Shown: positions 8,135 to 17,250 of the stretch, in pieces
Layout of the letters: the number at the start of each line of letters is the position of its first letter
Numbering within the stretch: position 1 is the first letter of the stretch
Source: Bacteroidia bacterium
GTDB taxonomy: Bacteria; Bacteroidota; Bacteroidia; J057
Assembly: GCA_030731845.1 (NCBI GenBank)
Contig: JANQTF010000321.1
Location: forward strand, 1 to 35,235
Length of the DNA: 35,235 bases
Direction of reading: 5' to 3'
Made by a program: the position numbers and the translations under genes
Notes under the pieces: generated by a model
Told to the model about the DNA's origin: nothing
Seen by the model: only the letters and a program-made list of their open reading frames with translations
Database searches by the model: none

Positions 8135-10261
8135 ATGAGAAAGATTGCTCTCCTACTCAGCTCGTTCATTTTCACACTTTCGTCTTTCGCTCAGGTAGTT
8201 GGTCTGGAGGACAGGATTGCCTTGCAGGATGCCGCGAGCGCCCGTTTGCTCCCCGGACAATGGCGGGAATTGGCCTGGCTCAACGACAACGCCTTCGTGT
8301 ACACGACGGATTATCGCACCCTGATGAAATGGGAAGACGGGACCAAGAGCACCTTATTGCAAGGATCAGACCTCCTTCCCGAAGGCGTGAGCGGCTCCCC
8401 GGCCGTATTTGAGTTGAGATGGGACAGCGAAGAAGTGGCCACCTATGTGCGAGGCAATCATGTATTGAGCTATTCCACGGTGTCTAAGAAGTCTGAGATT
8501 CTCTTTTCCTGGCCGGAGGATGCCGAAAACCTGGAGAGAAGCCCTTCGCTGCCTGTGGCCTACACCATCAACCACAACCTGTATGTGGCGGCTCTGGGCG
8601 ATGAAGAAGCCCGAAAGATCACAGACGATGGCAGCATCGACATAGAATATGGCATCGCCGCGCACAGAAGCGAATTTGGCATCGTAAAAGGAATTTTCTG
8701 GTCGCCTGACGCGAAGAAGGTAGCGTTTTACCGTATTGACCAAAGCAACATTCCCGATTATGATTTGATGAATTATCAGGTAATTCCGGCGCAGAAGCAC
8801 ATCATTCGATACCCCATGGCGGGCCGGGCGAGCCAACAGGTCACCGTTGGGATTTACGACCTGGAAACGTCTGCCATCAGCTACCTCCAAACGGGCGAGC
8901 CACTTGAGCAGTACCTCACCAACATTACCTGGAGCCCCGACGGGCAAGATGTGTATGTCGCGGTGGTGAACCGGGATCAGAATCACCTGTGGCTCAAGCG
9001 ATTTGATGCCAACACAGGCGCAGAGGAAGCCACCTTGTTCGAAGAAACCGACAAAGAATATGTGGAGCCAGAGCACGGGCTCTACTTTTTTCCGGATTCA
9101 GAGGAAGATTTCTTGTGGATGAGTAAACGAGATGGCTGGCAGCACCTGTATCATTATCAGACGGATGGCACCTTGGTGAAGCAAGTGACCAAAGGCCGCT
9201 TTGATGTGACCGAATTGGTGCAGATCCTTCCGGGCAGTGAGTCAATTGTGATCAACAGCACCGAAACATCTCCGCTGGAGCAGCGCCTCTATGAGGTGAG
9301 CCTCGGATCTGGAAAATCAAAGCTCCTGAGCGAGGAAGCAGGCGTACACTCAGGCCTCATTTCACCCGGCGGGAATTGGATGCTGGACAGTTGGTCGTCG
9401 ATGGACAGCCCCTGGAACCTTGTGCGCAAATCGCTCAAGGCCAAACGCCCTGCTTTGAGCATTCATGAAGCAGCAGATCCACTTGCCAACATTCCGCATG
9501 GGGAGATGGAGATGGTGACCCTGACAGCAAGCGACGGCACGCCGTTGTATGCACGCCTGATCAAGCCAACAGATTTTGATCCCGAGGTTCAATACCCTGC
9601 CATTGTGTATGTGTATGGAGGGCCCCACGTGCAAATGGTGGACAATAGTTGGATGGGGGGCGCTTCGATGTTCCTCTATTACCTGGCAGAGAAAGGCTAC
9701 GTGGTGTGGACCCTGGATAACCGTGGCACCCCCAACCGGGGAGTGGACTTTGAGCAAGCCACCTTCCGTGCCTTGGGAGAAAAGGAAGTGGAAGATCAAA
9801 TGACGGGCGTAGCCTATCTCAAATCGCTGGGGTTTGTGGATTCAGATCGTGTGGGGGTGCACGGATGGAGCTTTGGTGGCCACATGACCATGTCGATGCT
9901 GCTGGAGCATCCTGGAGAATTTAAGGTGGGCGTAGCGGGTGGCCCGGTGATCGATTGGCAGCTCTACGAGGTGATGTACACAGAGCGATACATGGATACC
10001 CCCGAGGCAAATCCGGAAGGATATGCCAATGCCAACCTGAATAAAAAAGCGGGACAACTGGAAGATCGACTCCTGATTATCCACGGGTTGCAGGACAGCA
10101 CGGTACTGCCGCAGCACACCTATCAGTTTGTGAGGGAATGTGTACAAAAAGGCAAGCAAGTGGATTATTTTCCTTATCCGATGCATGAGCACAATGTGCG
10201 AGGCAGAGACAGACTGCACTTGCTGGAGAAGATCAGCTTGTATTTCGACGAAAACTTGTAA
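8135..10261 (+). CDS. S9 family peptidase, dipeptidyl peptidase IV-like
   Basis: 708 residues from the ATG at 8135, which starts a clean signal peptide (hydrophobic, ending SSFAQ). In-frame starts at 8078 (GTG) and 8114 (ATG) only lengthen the region before it. Residues about 80-440 form the DPPIV N-terminal propeller region. Residues about 470-708 form an alpha/beta hydrolase with nucleophile S579 in GWSFGG, D654 in HGLQDST and H686 in HEHNVRG. YTERYMDTPE is also typical. The propeller motif that carries the paired glutamates in DPP4 reads HRSEFGI here, as in a common bacterial sub-branch. The product would act in the periplasm or at the surface, removing N-terminal dipeptides. It converges on the receiver gene with only 20 nt between stops. 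Confidence 0.9.
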   Translation: MRKIALLLSSFIFTLSSFAQVVGLEDRIALQDAASARLLPGQWRELAWLNDNAFVYTTDYRTLMKWEDGTKSTLLQGSDLLPEGVSGSPAVFELRWDSEEVATYVRGNHVLSYSTVSKKSEILFSWPEDAENLERSPSLPVAYTINHNLYVAALGDEEARKITDDGSIDIEYGIAAHRSEFGIVKGIFWSPDAKKVAFYRIDQSNIPDYDLMNYQVIPAQKHIIRYPMAGRASQQVTVGIYDLETSAISYLQTGEPLEQYLTNITWSPDGQDVYVAVVNRDQNHLWLKRFDANTGAEEATLFEETDKEYVEPEHGLYFFPDSEEDFLWMSKRDGWQHLYHYQTDGTLVKQVTKGRFDVTELVQILPGSESIVINSTETSPLEQRLYEVSLGSGKSKLLSEEAGVHSGLISPGGNWMLDSWSSMDSPWNLVRKSLKAKRPALSIHEAADPLANIPHGEMEMVTLTASDGTPLYARLIKPTDFDPEVQYPAIVYVYGGPHVQMVDNSWMGGASMFLYYLAEKGYVVWTLDNRGTPNRGVDFEQATFRALGEKEVEDQMTGVAYLKSLGFVDSDRVGVHGWSFGGHMTMSMLLEHPGEFKVGVAGGPVIDWQLYEVMYTERYMDTPEANPEGYANANLNKKAGQLEDRLLIIHGLQDSTVLPQHTYQFVRECVQKGKQVDYFPYPMHEHNVRGRDRLHLLEKISLYFDENL

Positions 10262-10281
10262 TTGAAGAGCGGCTACCAATA

Positions 10282-10716
10282 CTACTTACTCATCCGCTGA
10301 TTGATCCCGACCCAGAAGTCGGCTATTTTTTTTAGGGAATCGAGATATTCCTCCCGCTTGATGGGCTTTGTCACAAATGCCGATGCACCGAGTGAATAGC
10401 AATCATTGATATCAACGGGATGAGAAGAGGAGGTGAAGATCACGATTGGCAATTTGGGCAAGGAGCGAGACTGACAAGCAGAAAGTACTTCTTTGCCATT
10501 CATAAGCGGCATTTTGAGGTCTAAGAGCACCAGAGAAACATCTTTGGTTTGGGCAGCATCTTGCTCAACGAATTCCAGAAAACGTTTTCCGGAGTCGAAG
10601 TAGATAAAGTCAGCTTGAATCCCGACCTTTTCAAAGCCGTGACTAACAAGCTGAGCTTCCAGCGGATCATCATCTACCAAGATGATTTTAGGAGTGATAA
10701 CAAGCCCTTGCTTCAT
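10282..10716 (-). CDS. Single-domain response regulator (CheY/Rcp1-like)
   Basis: 144 residues from the ATG at 10716. A longer reading to 10803 would overlap the kinase gene and adds sequence unlike a receiver. The protein is only a REC domain: acidic pocket D15-D16-D17, phosphoacceptor D66 in LVLLDLKMP, switch T95/S96, and K117 in FVTKPI. No DNA-binding or enzymatic output domain follows. It begins 62 nt after the stop of the PAS histidine kinase on the same strand, so the kinase is its probable partner. Such proteins pass phosphate on or bind a target protein, but the target is not in this window. Confidence 0.9.
   Translation of the reverse strand: MKQGLVITPKIILVDDDPLEAQLVSHGFEKVGIQADFIYFDSGKRFLEFVEQDAAQTKDVSLVLLDLKMPLMNGKEVLSACQSRSLPKLPIVIFTSSSHPVDINDCYSLGASAFVTKPIKREEYLDSLKKIADFWVGINQRMSK
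10307..10333 (+). terminator. Possible terminator for the DPP4-like gene, inside the receiver gene
   Basis: ccgac (10307-10311) pairs with gtcgg (10318-10322) around a 6-base loop and is followed by a run of eight T (10326-10333). It lies 46 nt after the DPP4-like stop, within the antisense 3' coding end of the receiver gene. The stem is only 5 bp, so this is tentative. Confidence 0.35.
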
Positions 10717-10778
10717 AATTCCACTATATATTGTGGTTGTAAAATAGGCAAAAGAATCACAAGTTGAGTCAAAACGAT

Positions 10779-12725
10779 CTATTGTCCTGGCAGAGATACC
10801 CAAAAAGTGGCGCCTTCCCCAATTTTTGATTCGGCCCAGACCCTTCCTTTATGGCGATCTACGGCCTTTTTCACACTAGCCAGCCCAATCCCAGTACCAG
10901 GAAAATGCGGCTGCCCCGTGAGTCGTTCAAAAATCAAAAACAGTTTTTCGTAATACTGCATATCAAAACCAATTCCGTGATCCTCCACCTCGATCGTGGT
11001 TCCGGTTTCATCATAGAAAGCTTTGATGATGATGGTAGAATTGGTCTGATTTGAGGAGAATTTCATGGCATTTGACATCAGATTCTGCATAATCACCCGA
11101 ATGAGGTATGGATCTCCCCAAACCCTTGCTTTAATGTCGAGGACCCAGTCGATAGTATCTGCATGAAGGGTGTCAGTCAGCAGCAGCTCTTTGAGTTCAT
11201 CTATCAGCTTGGAGAGATCTACCCATTCAAGCATAAGTGGGTGGTTGCTATCCTTTGCAAACTGAAGCAACTGATCCACCATGGTCCCTAGTTTATCCCC
11301 CGCCTTTTGGATGTAACCAAGAAACTTTTGTGCTGTTTCGGGTAGGAGCTGTGCATAATCTTCGGTCAATACTTCTGCATACCCCTGCATGTGGCGAATA
11401 GGAGCACGAAGGTCATGAGCGATGGTATGGGCAAAGCGCTCAAGTTGGTCATTGGACATCTGTAGATTTGTGTTGGCCTCCTCTAACGCACGGGTGCGGG
11501 TAAGCACCAACCTTTCCAACTCCTCATTGTCAAAAGCCATTTTGGTGACCTGCTCTCGCTGCAGGGTCTGATTATTGACATGGCCCACCAACATCCGAAC
11601 TGCGCCTTCTTCGTTCCTCACCACAGTAAAAGTAAATTCGAGGGAAAGGTAATACCCCTCAGCATGCCTGATGCGTTTTTCGACGGTTATCGAGTCCTTG
11701 AGATTGGTGATCAATTCGGTGAGAACGGTATCCTTATCAAGCCTATCAACCGGATGCATCAGGCTGAGAAATGGCACCTGCCTGTCAGCATAGGGAATTT
11801 GGCCCAACATATTGGACAGCACGGGGCTCATACCAATACAAGTGAGGTCCACATCAAGGAGCAACATGGCTATTCCTCCTTTAGCCATCACGTGGCGAAA
11901 AGCTTGTTCGCTCCCATCTATCCGCTGCTGGGTTTGATTCAAAGATGTGATATCCTGGGTGATCCCTTTTATCAGTAGGGCTCCATCATCTGGGTCCTGC
12001 TCAAAGAGTTGATACGTGGTACGAATATGCCGGATCTGATTATCCGGCGTGCGAATTCGGTAGAGAAGATCTTGGGGTTTTTGTTCTGTATAAACAAGAT
12101 TGCGTACCTCCATAAACCGGTCAACATCTTCCGGCACTACCATGGAAGCAACAATCTCTGGAAAGGATCTTATCTGAACATCTTCTGGGTCAAGGTTGTA
12201 AATCAAGGGAAGCTGAGAAGAAAAATTTAACATCCCATGTCCTGCCTTCCACTCCCAGTAAGCCAGCATTCCGAGCTTACAAGCTTCTGCGAGCTGAAAA
12301 TACTCCCCTGAATACTGGTTTCTGGCAACAAATTCTTTGGTGTGATCATGAAGGGTAATCAATACTCCTGCAATGCCGCCATTCTCTTTTTTCCAGGGTC
12401 TGGCCTCGCAGGCAAGCCATAGGATCCGGCCATCTGAAAAAACAAATCGGTGAGGATCTCCTTTCATGCTCTCCCCTCCCTGGCATTGGGCCAACAAATC
12501 GGCCCACACCAACTCAGCTTGGGGGAATATGTCAAAAAAATATTTCCCGACAGAATGTTGGCTACCAAACCCGATCTGATGCCAGGAATCGCTATGATAT
12601 AAGCATTTGAACTGATCGTCAAACACACCAACAGCCGATGAAGAATACTTTACAAGATCCTTCCATGCGAGGGTCATGGCGGGCGTTTGGGCAAGATGTA
12701 CAGAAGAAATAGGAGGGGTTGACAT
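10779..12725 (-). CDS. Multi-PAS sensor histidine kinase
   Basis: 648 residues from the ATG at 12725. An in-frame TTG at 12767 is less likely. No membrane segment is seen, so it is probably cytoplasmic. About three PAS/PAC modules lie at roughly 20-135, 140-265 and 270-395, one with the PAC-like LLYRIRTPDNQIRHI segment. A coiled linker leads to HisKA with H437 in AHTIAHDLRAPIRH. HATPase_c follows, with an N box (QNLMSNAMKFSSN), G1 (EDHGIGF), F box (FLIFERL) and G2 (GTGIGLASVKKAV). This C-terminal layout resembles the phytochrome/Cph1-type kinase core. It sits upstream of the single-domain receiver gene in one operon. The signal is unknown, since PAS ligands cannot be read from the sequence. 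Confidence 0.9.
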   Translation of the reverse strand: MSTPPISSVHLAQTPAMTLAWKDLVKYSSSAVGVFDDQFKCLYHSDSWHQIGFGSQHSVGKYFFDIFPQAELVWADLLAQCQGGESMKGDPHRFVFSDGRILWLACEARPWKKENGGIAGVLITLHDHTKEFVARNQYSGEYFQLAEACKLGMLAYWEWKAGHGMLNFSSQLPLIYNLDPEDVQIRSFPEIVASMVVPEDVDRFMEVRNLVYTEQKPQDLLYRIRTPDNQIRHIRTTYQLFEQDPDDGALLIKGITQDITSLNQTQQRIDGSEQAFRHVMAKGGIAMLLLDVDLTCIGMSPVLSNMLGQIPYADRQVPFLSLMHPVDRLDKDTVLTELITNLKDSITVEKRIRHAEGYYLSLEFTFTVVRNEEGAVRMLVGHVNNQTLQREQVTKMAFDNEELERLVLTRTRALEEANTNLQMSNDQLERFAHTIAHDLRAPIRHMQGYAEVLTEDYAQLLPETAQKFLGYIQKAGDKLGTMVDQLLQFAKDSNHPLMLEWVDLSKLIDELKELLLTDTLHADTIDWVLDIKARVWGDPYLIRVIMQNLMSNAMKFSSNQTNSTIIIKAFYDETGTTIEVEDHGIGFDMQYYEKLFLIFERLTGQPHFPGTGIGLASVKKAVDRHKGRVWAESKIGEGATFWVSLPGQ

Positions 12726-13072
12726 GGTACTGGGGATAATAGAGGTAAAATCTGCTTTTTTTAACAAAAAACAACAAACTTCAGTGCACCAAAACCTTTC
12801 ATTGAGCCTTATCCCCCTTCTCTTTTTGCTTGTTTGCTTAGGAAGACTGGACTAGAACAAAAGCAGAACAAAGCAGACTAATCCTCCTTTAAGACACATA
12901 AAAGAAGAATAATATGCGTAAGTCGTTCTGCTGAAAACAAAAATTCCTTACGTAGATAGGGGTCTTGATCTCAAATTTTACCAAGTTAAATAAGGACAAA
13001 GGGCCAAATCAGAGGCCTGATAATTGGACAGGGTTCGATATTTTGCTTAACTTTCCTAATCAATCGAGTACG
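12726..13072. other. Divergent intergenic region between kinase and E1 genes
   Basis: 347 bases, AT-rich, holding the promoters of two divergent genes. No exact TAnnTTTG element is seen. For the kinase, TTTTTTG followed about 17 bases later by TACCTCTA (minus strand, close to the start) is a weak candidate. A small inverted repeat, cgtaag at 12917-12922 and cttacg at 12947-12952, lies on the E1 side and could be an operator. No small gene is convincing here. Confidence 0.4.
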
Positions 13073-15466
13073 ATGGAGATCATGCCCCAAGAGATTCAAG
13101 AAGAAATATTGGTGTCAAAAGATGAAGCAATCGGTGATTATCGGTTGTTATATCAGTCGCGCGAGGCGAGCATTCTTGGTCGCAGAGAAGTCCTGACTGG
13201 CAAAGCTAAGTTTGGGATTTTTGGCGACGGCAAAGAGTTGCCCCAACTGGCGATGGCCAAGATTTTCAAGCCCGGTGATATTCGTTCTGGCTACTATCGA
13301 GACCAAACCCTGATTTTTGCCACCAAGCAAGCCACGATTAAGGAATTTTTTGCACAGCTCTATGCCAATCCAGAAGGGAATTTAGATCCTTTTTCCTCCG
13401 GAAGGCAAATGAATGGCCACTTTGGCACTGCCCATCTTGATGAAGCAGGTCATTGGCTGGATCTCACAAAAAAAGCCCTTTCAGCCTCCGATTCTTCCCC
13501 CACTGCTTCGCAAATGCCGCGTCTTACCGGCCTCGCTCAGGCATCCAAGCTATATCGTCAATTGCCAGAACTAGCCTCCATGACCGGGTTTTCCAACCAG
13601 GGCAATGAGGTCGCTTTTGGAACCATCGGCAACGCAAGCTGTGCCGAAGGGCACTTTTGGGAAACCCTTAACGCCATCGGCGTCATACAAGCACCACTGA
13701 TCATGTCTATCTGGGATGACGGCTTCGGCATCTCCGTCCCCAACGAATTTCAGCTCACCAGAGACCTCTCTGATATGATTTCTGGGCTACAACGCTCTGA
13801 AGGAACCCGTGGCTATGAAATATTTCGGGTAAAAGGATGGGACTACGAAGCACTCATCCAGACCTATCGTGAAGCCAACTTCTGGGCACGGGAAAAACAC
13901 GTTCCTTGCATCATTCATGTGGTAGAGGTCACCCAGCCCCAGGGCCATTCCACCTCAGGCAGCCATGAGCGATACAAAAGTCCAGAGCGACTGGCTTGGG
14001 AAAAGGACTATGATTGCCTTGGGCTCCTTCGCCAATTCTTGATCAACAAGGGATTTGCGACAGAAGAAGAGATTAGCGCGTGGGAAAAGGAAGACAAAAA
14101 AATGGTGCGCAATGAGAAGAATGAAGCCTGGAGAGAATTTCAGGAACCCATTCTCGCTCAAAAAAATGAACTCACGGCCATCTTGGATAACCTTCCCGGA
14201 GAAGTGATCAACGACATCAAGTTTCGGCTCAAGCGAGACCCTGCTCCCTCCCGCCGACTCCTGCTTCGCTCCGGTCACGATGCCATGCTCGCCTGTTGGG
14301 GCCTCGAAAGTCCAGAGCTCGACGACCTTCGGCAGTGGTTGGAGGAGAAAAAAAACCACGGACAGAATCTTTTTAGCTCTCATCTATACAGCCAATCCGA
14401 CGAATCGCCCATGCTTGTGCAGCCAATAGAGGCTGTTTATGCACAGGATCCCGAAGTGCTCAGTGGATTCGAAATCCTGAACCGAAACTTTGAAGCTCTC
14501 TTGCGCCGCGACCCTCGCGTGCTGGCTTTTGGCGAAGATGTCGGGCATTTGGGAGACGTAAATCAAGGGTTTGCCGGACTCCAGGAAAAATTTGGCAAAC
14601 TCAGGGTCATAGATACCGGAATCCGGGAAGCTACGATTGTAGGTCAGGCCATCGGGCTTGCCATGCGGGGCCTGCGCCCCATTGCCGAGATCCAATATCT
14701 CGACTATTTCCTCTACGGGCTTCAGACTCTATCCGACGATCTTGCCACCCTGCACTATCGCAGCCATGGCAGACAAAAGGCGCCTGCCATCATTCGCACA
14801 CGTGGCCACCGCCTCGAAGGCATTTGGCATGCTGGCTCCCCCCTCGGCATGATGATCCATGCCCTCCGTGGGATGCACATCGCAGTGCCAAGAAATATGG
14901 TGCAGGCAGTTGGGTTTTACAACACCCTCATGAAAGGCGACGATCCGGCTGTCGTCATTGAAGTGCTCAACGGCTACCGCCTCAAGGAGCGCGTGCCCAG
15001 CAATCTCACCGAATTTTGTCTGCCTCTTGGCGTACCAGAAGTAATCAGAGAAGGCACAGACATTACCCTTGTGACCTATGGAGCCTGCTGCCGCATTGCT
15101 ACTGAGGCTGCCACACAGCTCGAAAGTTGTGGAATCTCGGTCGAAATTGTAGATGTGCAGACCTTGTTGCCATTTGATATCCACCACAAAATCCTCGATT
15201 CGCTCAAAAAGACCAACCGAATCCTATTCCTCGATGAAGATGTGCCCGGTGGCTCCACTTCCTACATGTATCAGCAGGTGATGGAAGTACAAGGCGGTTA
15301 TTTCTGGCTCGATTCTCCTGCGCAGACCCTCTCAGCCAAGCCACATCGCACGGCATTCGGTGATGATGGCGACTATTTTTCCAAGCCGCAGGCTGAAGAT
15401 ATTTTCAAGGCGGTGTATGCCATCATGAACGAAGTGGACCCCGAATCATATCCCTCTTGGATGTGA
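13073..15466 (+). CDS. 2-oxoacid dehydrogenase E1, fused alpha and beta subunits (probably branched-chain type)
   Basis: 797 residues from the ATG at 13073. An in-frame TTG at 12965 would add 36 unlikely residues. Residues about 1-400 form the E1-alpha part (RREVLTGKAKFGIFGDGKEL, SGYYRDQT, SGRQMNGHFG). Residues about 460-797 form E1-beta (GEDVG from E488, DTGIREATIVGQAIGLAMRG, LDEDVPGGS). The product would decarboxylate a 2-oxoacid with thiamine diphosphate and pass the acyl group to a lipoyl E2. The thiamine-binding region is unusual: GNASCAEGHF (from G186) and DDGFGIS (D215) replace the textbook GDG and NN residues. No E2 or E3 gene adjoins it. Pyruvate as substrate is possible but less likely than branched-chain 2-oxoacids. 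Confidence 0.85.
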   Translation: MEIMPQEIQEEILVSKDEAIGDYRLLYQSREASILGRREVLTGKAKFGIFGDGKELPQLAMAKIFKPGDIRSGYYRDQTLIFATKQATIKEFFAQLYANPEGNLDPFSSGRQMNGHFGTAHLDEAGHWLDLTKKALSASDSSPTASQMPRLTGLAQASKLYRQLPELASMTGFSNQGNEVAFGTIGNASCAEGHFWETLNAIGVIQAPLIMSIWDDGFGISVPNEFQLTRDLSDMISGLQRSEGTRGYEIFRVKGWDYEALIQTYREANFWAREKHVPCIIHVVEVTQPQGHSTSGSHERYKSPERLAWEKDYDCLGLLRQFLINKGFATEEEISAWEKEDKKMVRNEKNEAWREFQEPILAQKNELTAILDNLPGEVINDIKFRLKRDPAPSRRLLLRSGHDAMLACWGLESPELDDLRQWLEEKKNHGQNLFSSHLYSQSDESPMLVQPIEAVYAQDPEVLSGFEILNRNFEALLRRDPRVLAFGEDVGHLGDVNQGFAGLQEKFGKLRVIDTGIREATIVGQAIGLAMRGLRPIAEIQYLDYFLYGLQTLSDDLATLHYRSHGRQKAPAIIRTRGHRLEGIWHAGSPLGMMIHALRGMHIAVPRNMVQAVGFYNTLMKGDDPAVVIEVLNGYRLKERVPSNLTEFCLPLGVPEVIREGTDITLVTYGACCRIATEAATQLESCGISVEIVDVQTLLPFDIHHKILDSLKKTNRILFLDEDVPGGSTSYMYQQVMEVQGGYFWLDSPAQTLSAKPHRTAFGDDGDYFSKPQAEDIFKAVYAIMNEVDPESYPSWM

Positions 15467-15486
15467 AACCAAGCCATCATATATAC

Positions 15487-15525
15487 AAAATGAGCCATCC
15501 TGGAATCAGGATGGCTCATTTTTTT
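15487..15525. terminator. Bidirectional terminator between E1 and trigger factor genes
   Basis: A perfect 13-bp stem, atgagccatcctg (15490-15502) with caggatggctcat (15507-15519), encloses a 4-base loop. A T run follows on the plus strand (15520-15525) and A residues precede it, so it can also act on the minus strand. The genes on either side converge. Confidence 0.92.
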
Positions 15526-15543
15526 ATGAGTTAGGCCAGAAAT

Positions 15544-16932
15544 CTATTCTTCCTGACTAGCCTTGCTAGCTTCGATCATCGCAACGAAATCAGTAGCACT
15601 GATTTCCCGAGAAGCAGGAGCAAGTTCCGTTTCGAAATATCTGTAGAGTTTATCATCGAGCAGCTTGCGATACTCCCCGTCCACCATTTCCTGATTCTGC
15701 ATGGCATACTCCATGTATTGGTTCATCATTTCAGGATTGGCATCCATGCCAGAGCGACCCAGCATTTTCATGAGAGAAGCAGCTACTGCTTGTTTCACTT
15801 CCTCTTCAGAAACATCCAAATCAGCTTTCTCTTTGACGCTCTCCACGATAAGAGACCAAGTCACAGATTTGGCAAACTGATCATACTCAGTCTCCAGTTT
15901 TTCTTCCGTGAATTCATCCTTTTTGAGGAGCCATTTTTTAAGAAACTCATCCGGAAGTTCGATCGAGAAATTTTCCATGATGGTTTTCTGGAGGTCATTT
16001 CGGAATTGGTAGCCAGCGCTATCTTTGAGTTCTTCCTCTATTTTGGCAGCAAGGATGGAGCGAAATGTGACCTCATCCTGAACATCCTCTACGTTTTCCC
16101 AACCATAGGCATTGCCCACTTTAGCAAAAAACTCGGGGTTCATCTCGGCTTTACCTACACGGTTGACCTTTTTCAATTCGAAGGCGAGCTTTTTACCTTT
16201 AAGGGCCTCTACTTCCTCGGCTTCCATGAAGAGGATTTCTGCGATAGCAGCTGCATCATCGCTCATGGAAAAAAGGTCAAACTCCTTTTTCTCATCGACT
16301 TGTAGGCCAAAGAAAGGCGTGAAGAACGCATCATTTTTTACGCGATCGGGATTGAAAGCCATCATGCGATCAAATCCACCTTCGAGGACTTCACCGGCAT
16401 CATCGACCTCTACGCCGCGGCCATAGAGAATATCCCCTGCCTGTGCATCATCTGGGTTTGTCACCCCTCCAAAGCGATCAACGTAGTTGTCAATCTCCTT
16501 GTTGAGGAAAGGATCATCTACCTTGATGATGTATTTGGCTGGTATCTCAAGTTTGCTGAAATCGAGAGAAATGTCAGGAGCAAGTCCTACTTCAAAAGCG
16601 AAATCAAGGACTTTGGTGCATTCGAGGTCGAAATCCTCCTCGTTTTTCATGGCTACAGGAATAGGCTCACCGAGGATGTTGAGTTTATTGTCCTGAATGT
16701 AGTGCACGAGTTCGTGGGTCACCTTTCGATTCACTTCTTCGACTACTACGGAAATACCGAGCATTTTGCGAACGAGGGTGAAGGGAATCTTGCCAGGACG
16801 AAAGCCAGGGACAGAAACCTTCTTCGACTGTTTTTTGATTTCGTCAGTAACAGCCTGCTTATAATCGTCGGGGGTAAGTTGAACACGAATCTCAGCAGTG
16901 AGATTTCCAGTGCTGACTTGGGTAATTTCCAA
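15544..16932 (-). CDS. tig: Trigger factor, ribosome-bound chaperone (TTG start)
   Basis: 462 residues, usual length. It would bind at the ribosome exit tunnel and shield nascent chains. The N-terminal ribosome-binding domain carries GFRPGK at 43-48 within VPGFRPGKIPFTLVRK. The middle prolyl-isomerase-like domain (about 150-250) is divergent, as in other Bacteroidota trigger factors. The C-terminal helical chaperone domain follows (EVTFRSILAAKIEEELKD onward). The start is a TTG at 16930-16932. An in-frame TAG lies two codons upstream and the next in-frame ATG is well inside the ribosome-binding domain, so MEITQVSTGNL must begin at TTG. It lies downstream of tRNA-Leu on the same strand, separated by a terminator. 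Confidence 0.95.
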   Translation of the reverse strand: MEITQVSTGNLTAEIRVQLTPDDYKQAVTDEIKKQSKKVSVPGFRPGKIPFTLVRKMLGISVVVEEVNRKVTHELVHYIQDNKLNILGEPIPVAMKNEEDFDLECTKVLDFAFEVGLAPDISLDFSKLEIPAKYIIKVDDPFLNKEIDNYVDRFGGVTNPDDAQAGDILYGRGVEVDDAGEVLEGGFDRMMAFNPDRVKNDAFFTPFFGLQVDEKKEFDLFSMSDDAAAIAEILFMEAEEVEALKGKKLAFELKKVNRVGKAEMNPEFFAKVGNAYGWENVEDVQDEVTFRSILAAKIEEELKDSAGYQFRNDLQKTIMENFSIELPDEFLKKWLLKKDEFTEEKLETEYDQFAKSVTWSLIVESVKEKADLDVSEEEVKQAVAASLMKMLGRSGMDANPEMMNQYMEYAMQNQEMVDGEYRKLLDDKLYRYFETELAPASREISATDFVAMIEASKASQEE

Positions 16933-16974
16933 GGCTATCTAGATTTTGATGATAAGGGACAAAAAGGTGCGAAG

Positions 16975-17015
16975 AAAAATCGTGCTGCCGGCCTGAGCAC
17001 GACAGCACGATTTTT
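16975..17015 (-). terminator. Terminator downstream of tRNA-Leu
   Basis: aaaaatcgtgctg (16975-16987) pairs perfectly with cagcacgattttt (17003-17015) around a 15-base loop. Read on the minus strand, the stem ends in a T run about 14 bases after the tRNA 3' end. It separates the tRNA transcript from trigger factor. Confidence 0.85.
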
Positions 17016-17028
17016 GGGATTAACCCGG

Positions 17029-17110
17029 TGCGGATGGAGGGACTCGAACCCCCACGCCGTAAAGCACTAGATCCTAAATCTAGCGTGTCTACCAATTTCA
17101 CCACATCCGC
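17029..17110 (-). tRNA. tRNA-Leu (anticodon UAG)
   Basis: The 82-nt minus-strand cloverleaf has a 7-bp acceptor stem (GCGGATG with CATCCGC, discriminator A at 17029). The D arm is GTG...CAC with TTGG in the loop. The anticodon stem is CTAGA/TCTAG with loop TTTAGGA, giving anticodon TAG at 17074-17076. A long variable arm, typical of leucine tRNAs, and a standard GGTTCGAGTCC T-arm follow. The CCA end is not fully encoded. Confidence 0.97.
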
Positions 17111-17145
17111 AGAAAAAGAACAAGGCTGAATTCAGATCAGCGGCA

Positions 17146-17180
17146 CAAATTTAAGAGAATTTTTCCGTAAAGGAAACAAA
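17146..17180 (-). promoter_or_regulatory. Bacteroidota-type promoter for tRNA-Leu
   Basis: Read on the minus strand, TTTG (17177-17180) is followed after 23 bases by TAAATTTG (17146-17153), an exact TAnnTTTG -7 element. Transcription would begin roughly 25-30 bases before the tRNA 5' end at 17110. The spacing is at the long end of what is reported for this phylum. Confidence 0.55.
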
Positions 17181-17250
17181 TCATCATTTTTGTGTTCGTG
17201 ATTTATTTGACGAATATTCAGAGCAACTCCTTCATGCGGACTTCCGTATG

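Noticed and set aside
12917-12954. Inverted repeat cgtaag/cttacg as an operator upstream of the E1 gene
   Set aside because: Only 6-7 bp with a 24-base spacer, which could easily be chance. Mentioned only in the intergenic entry.
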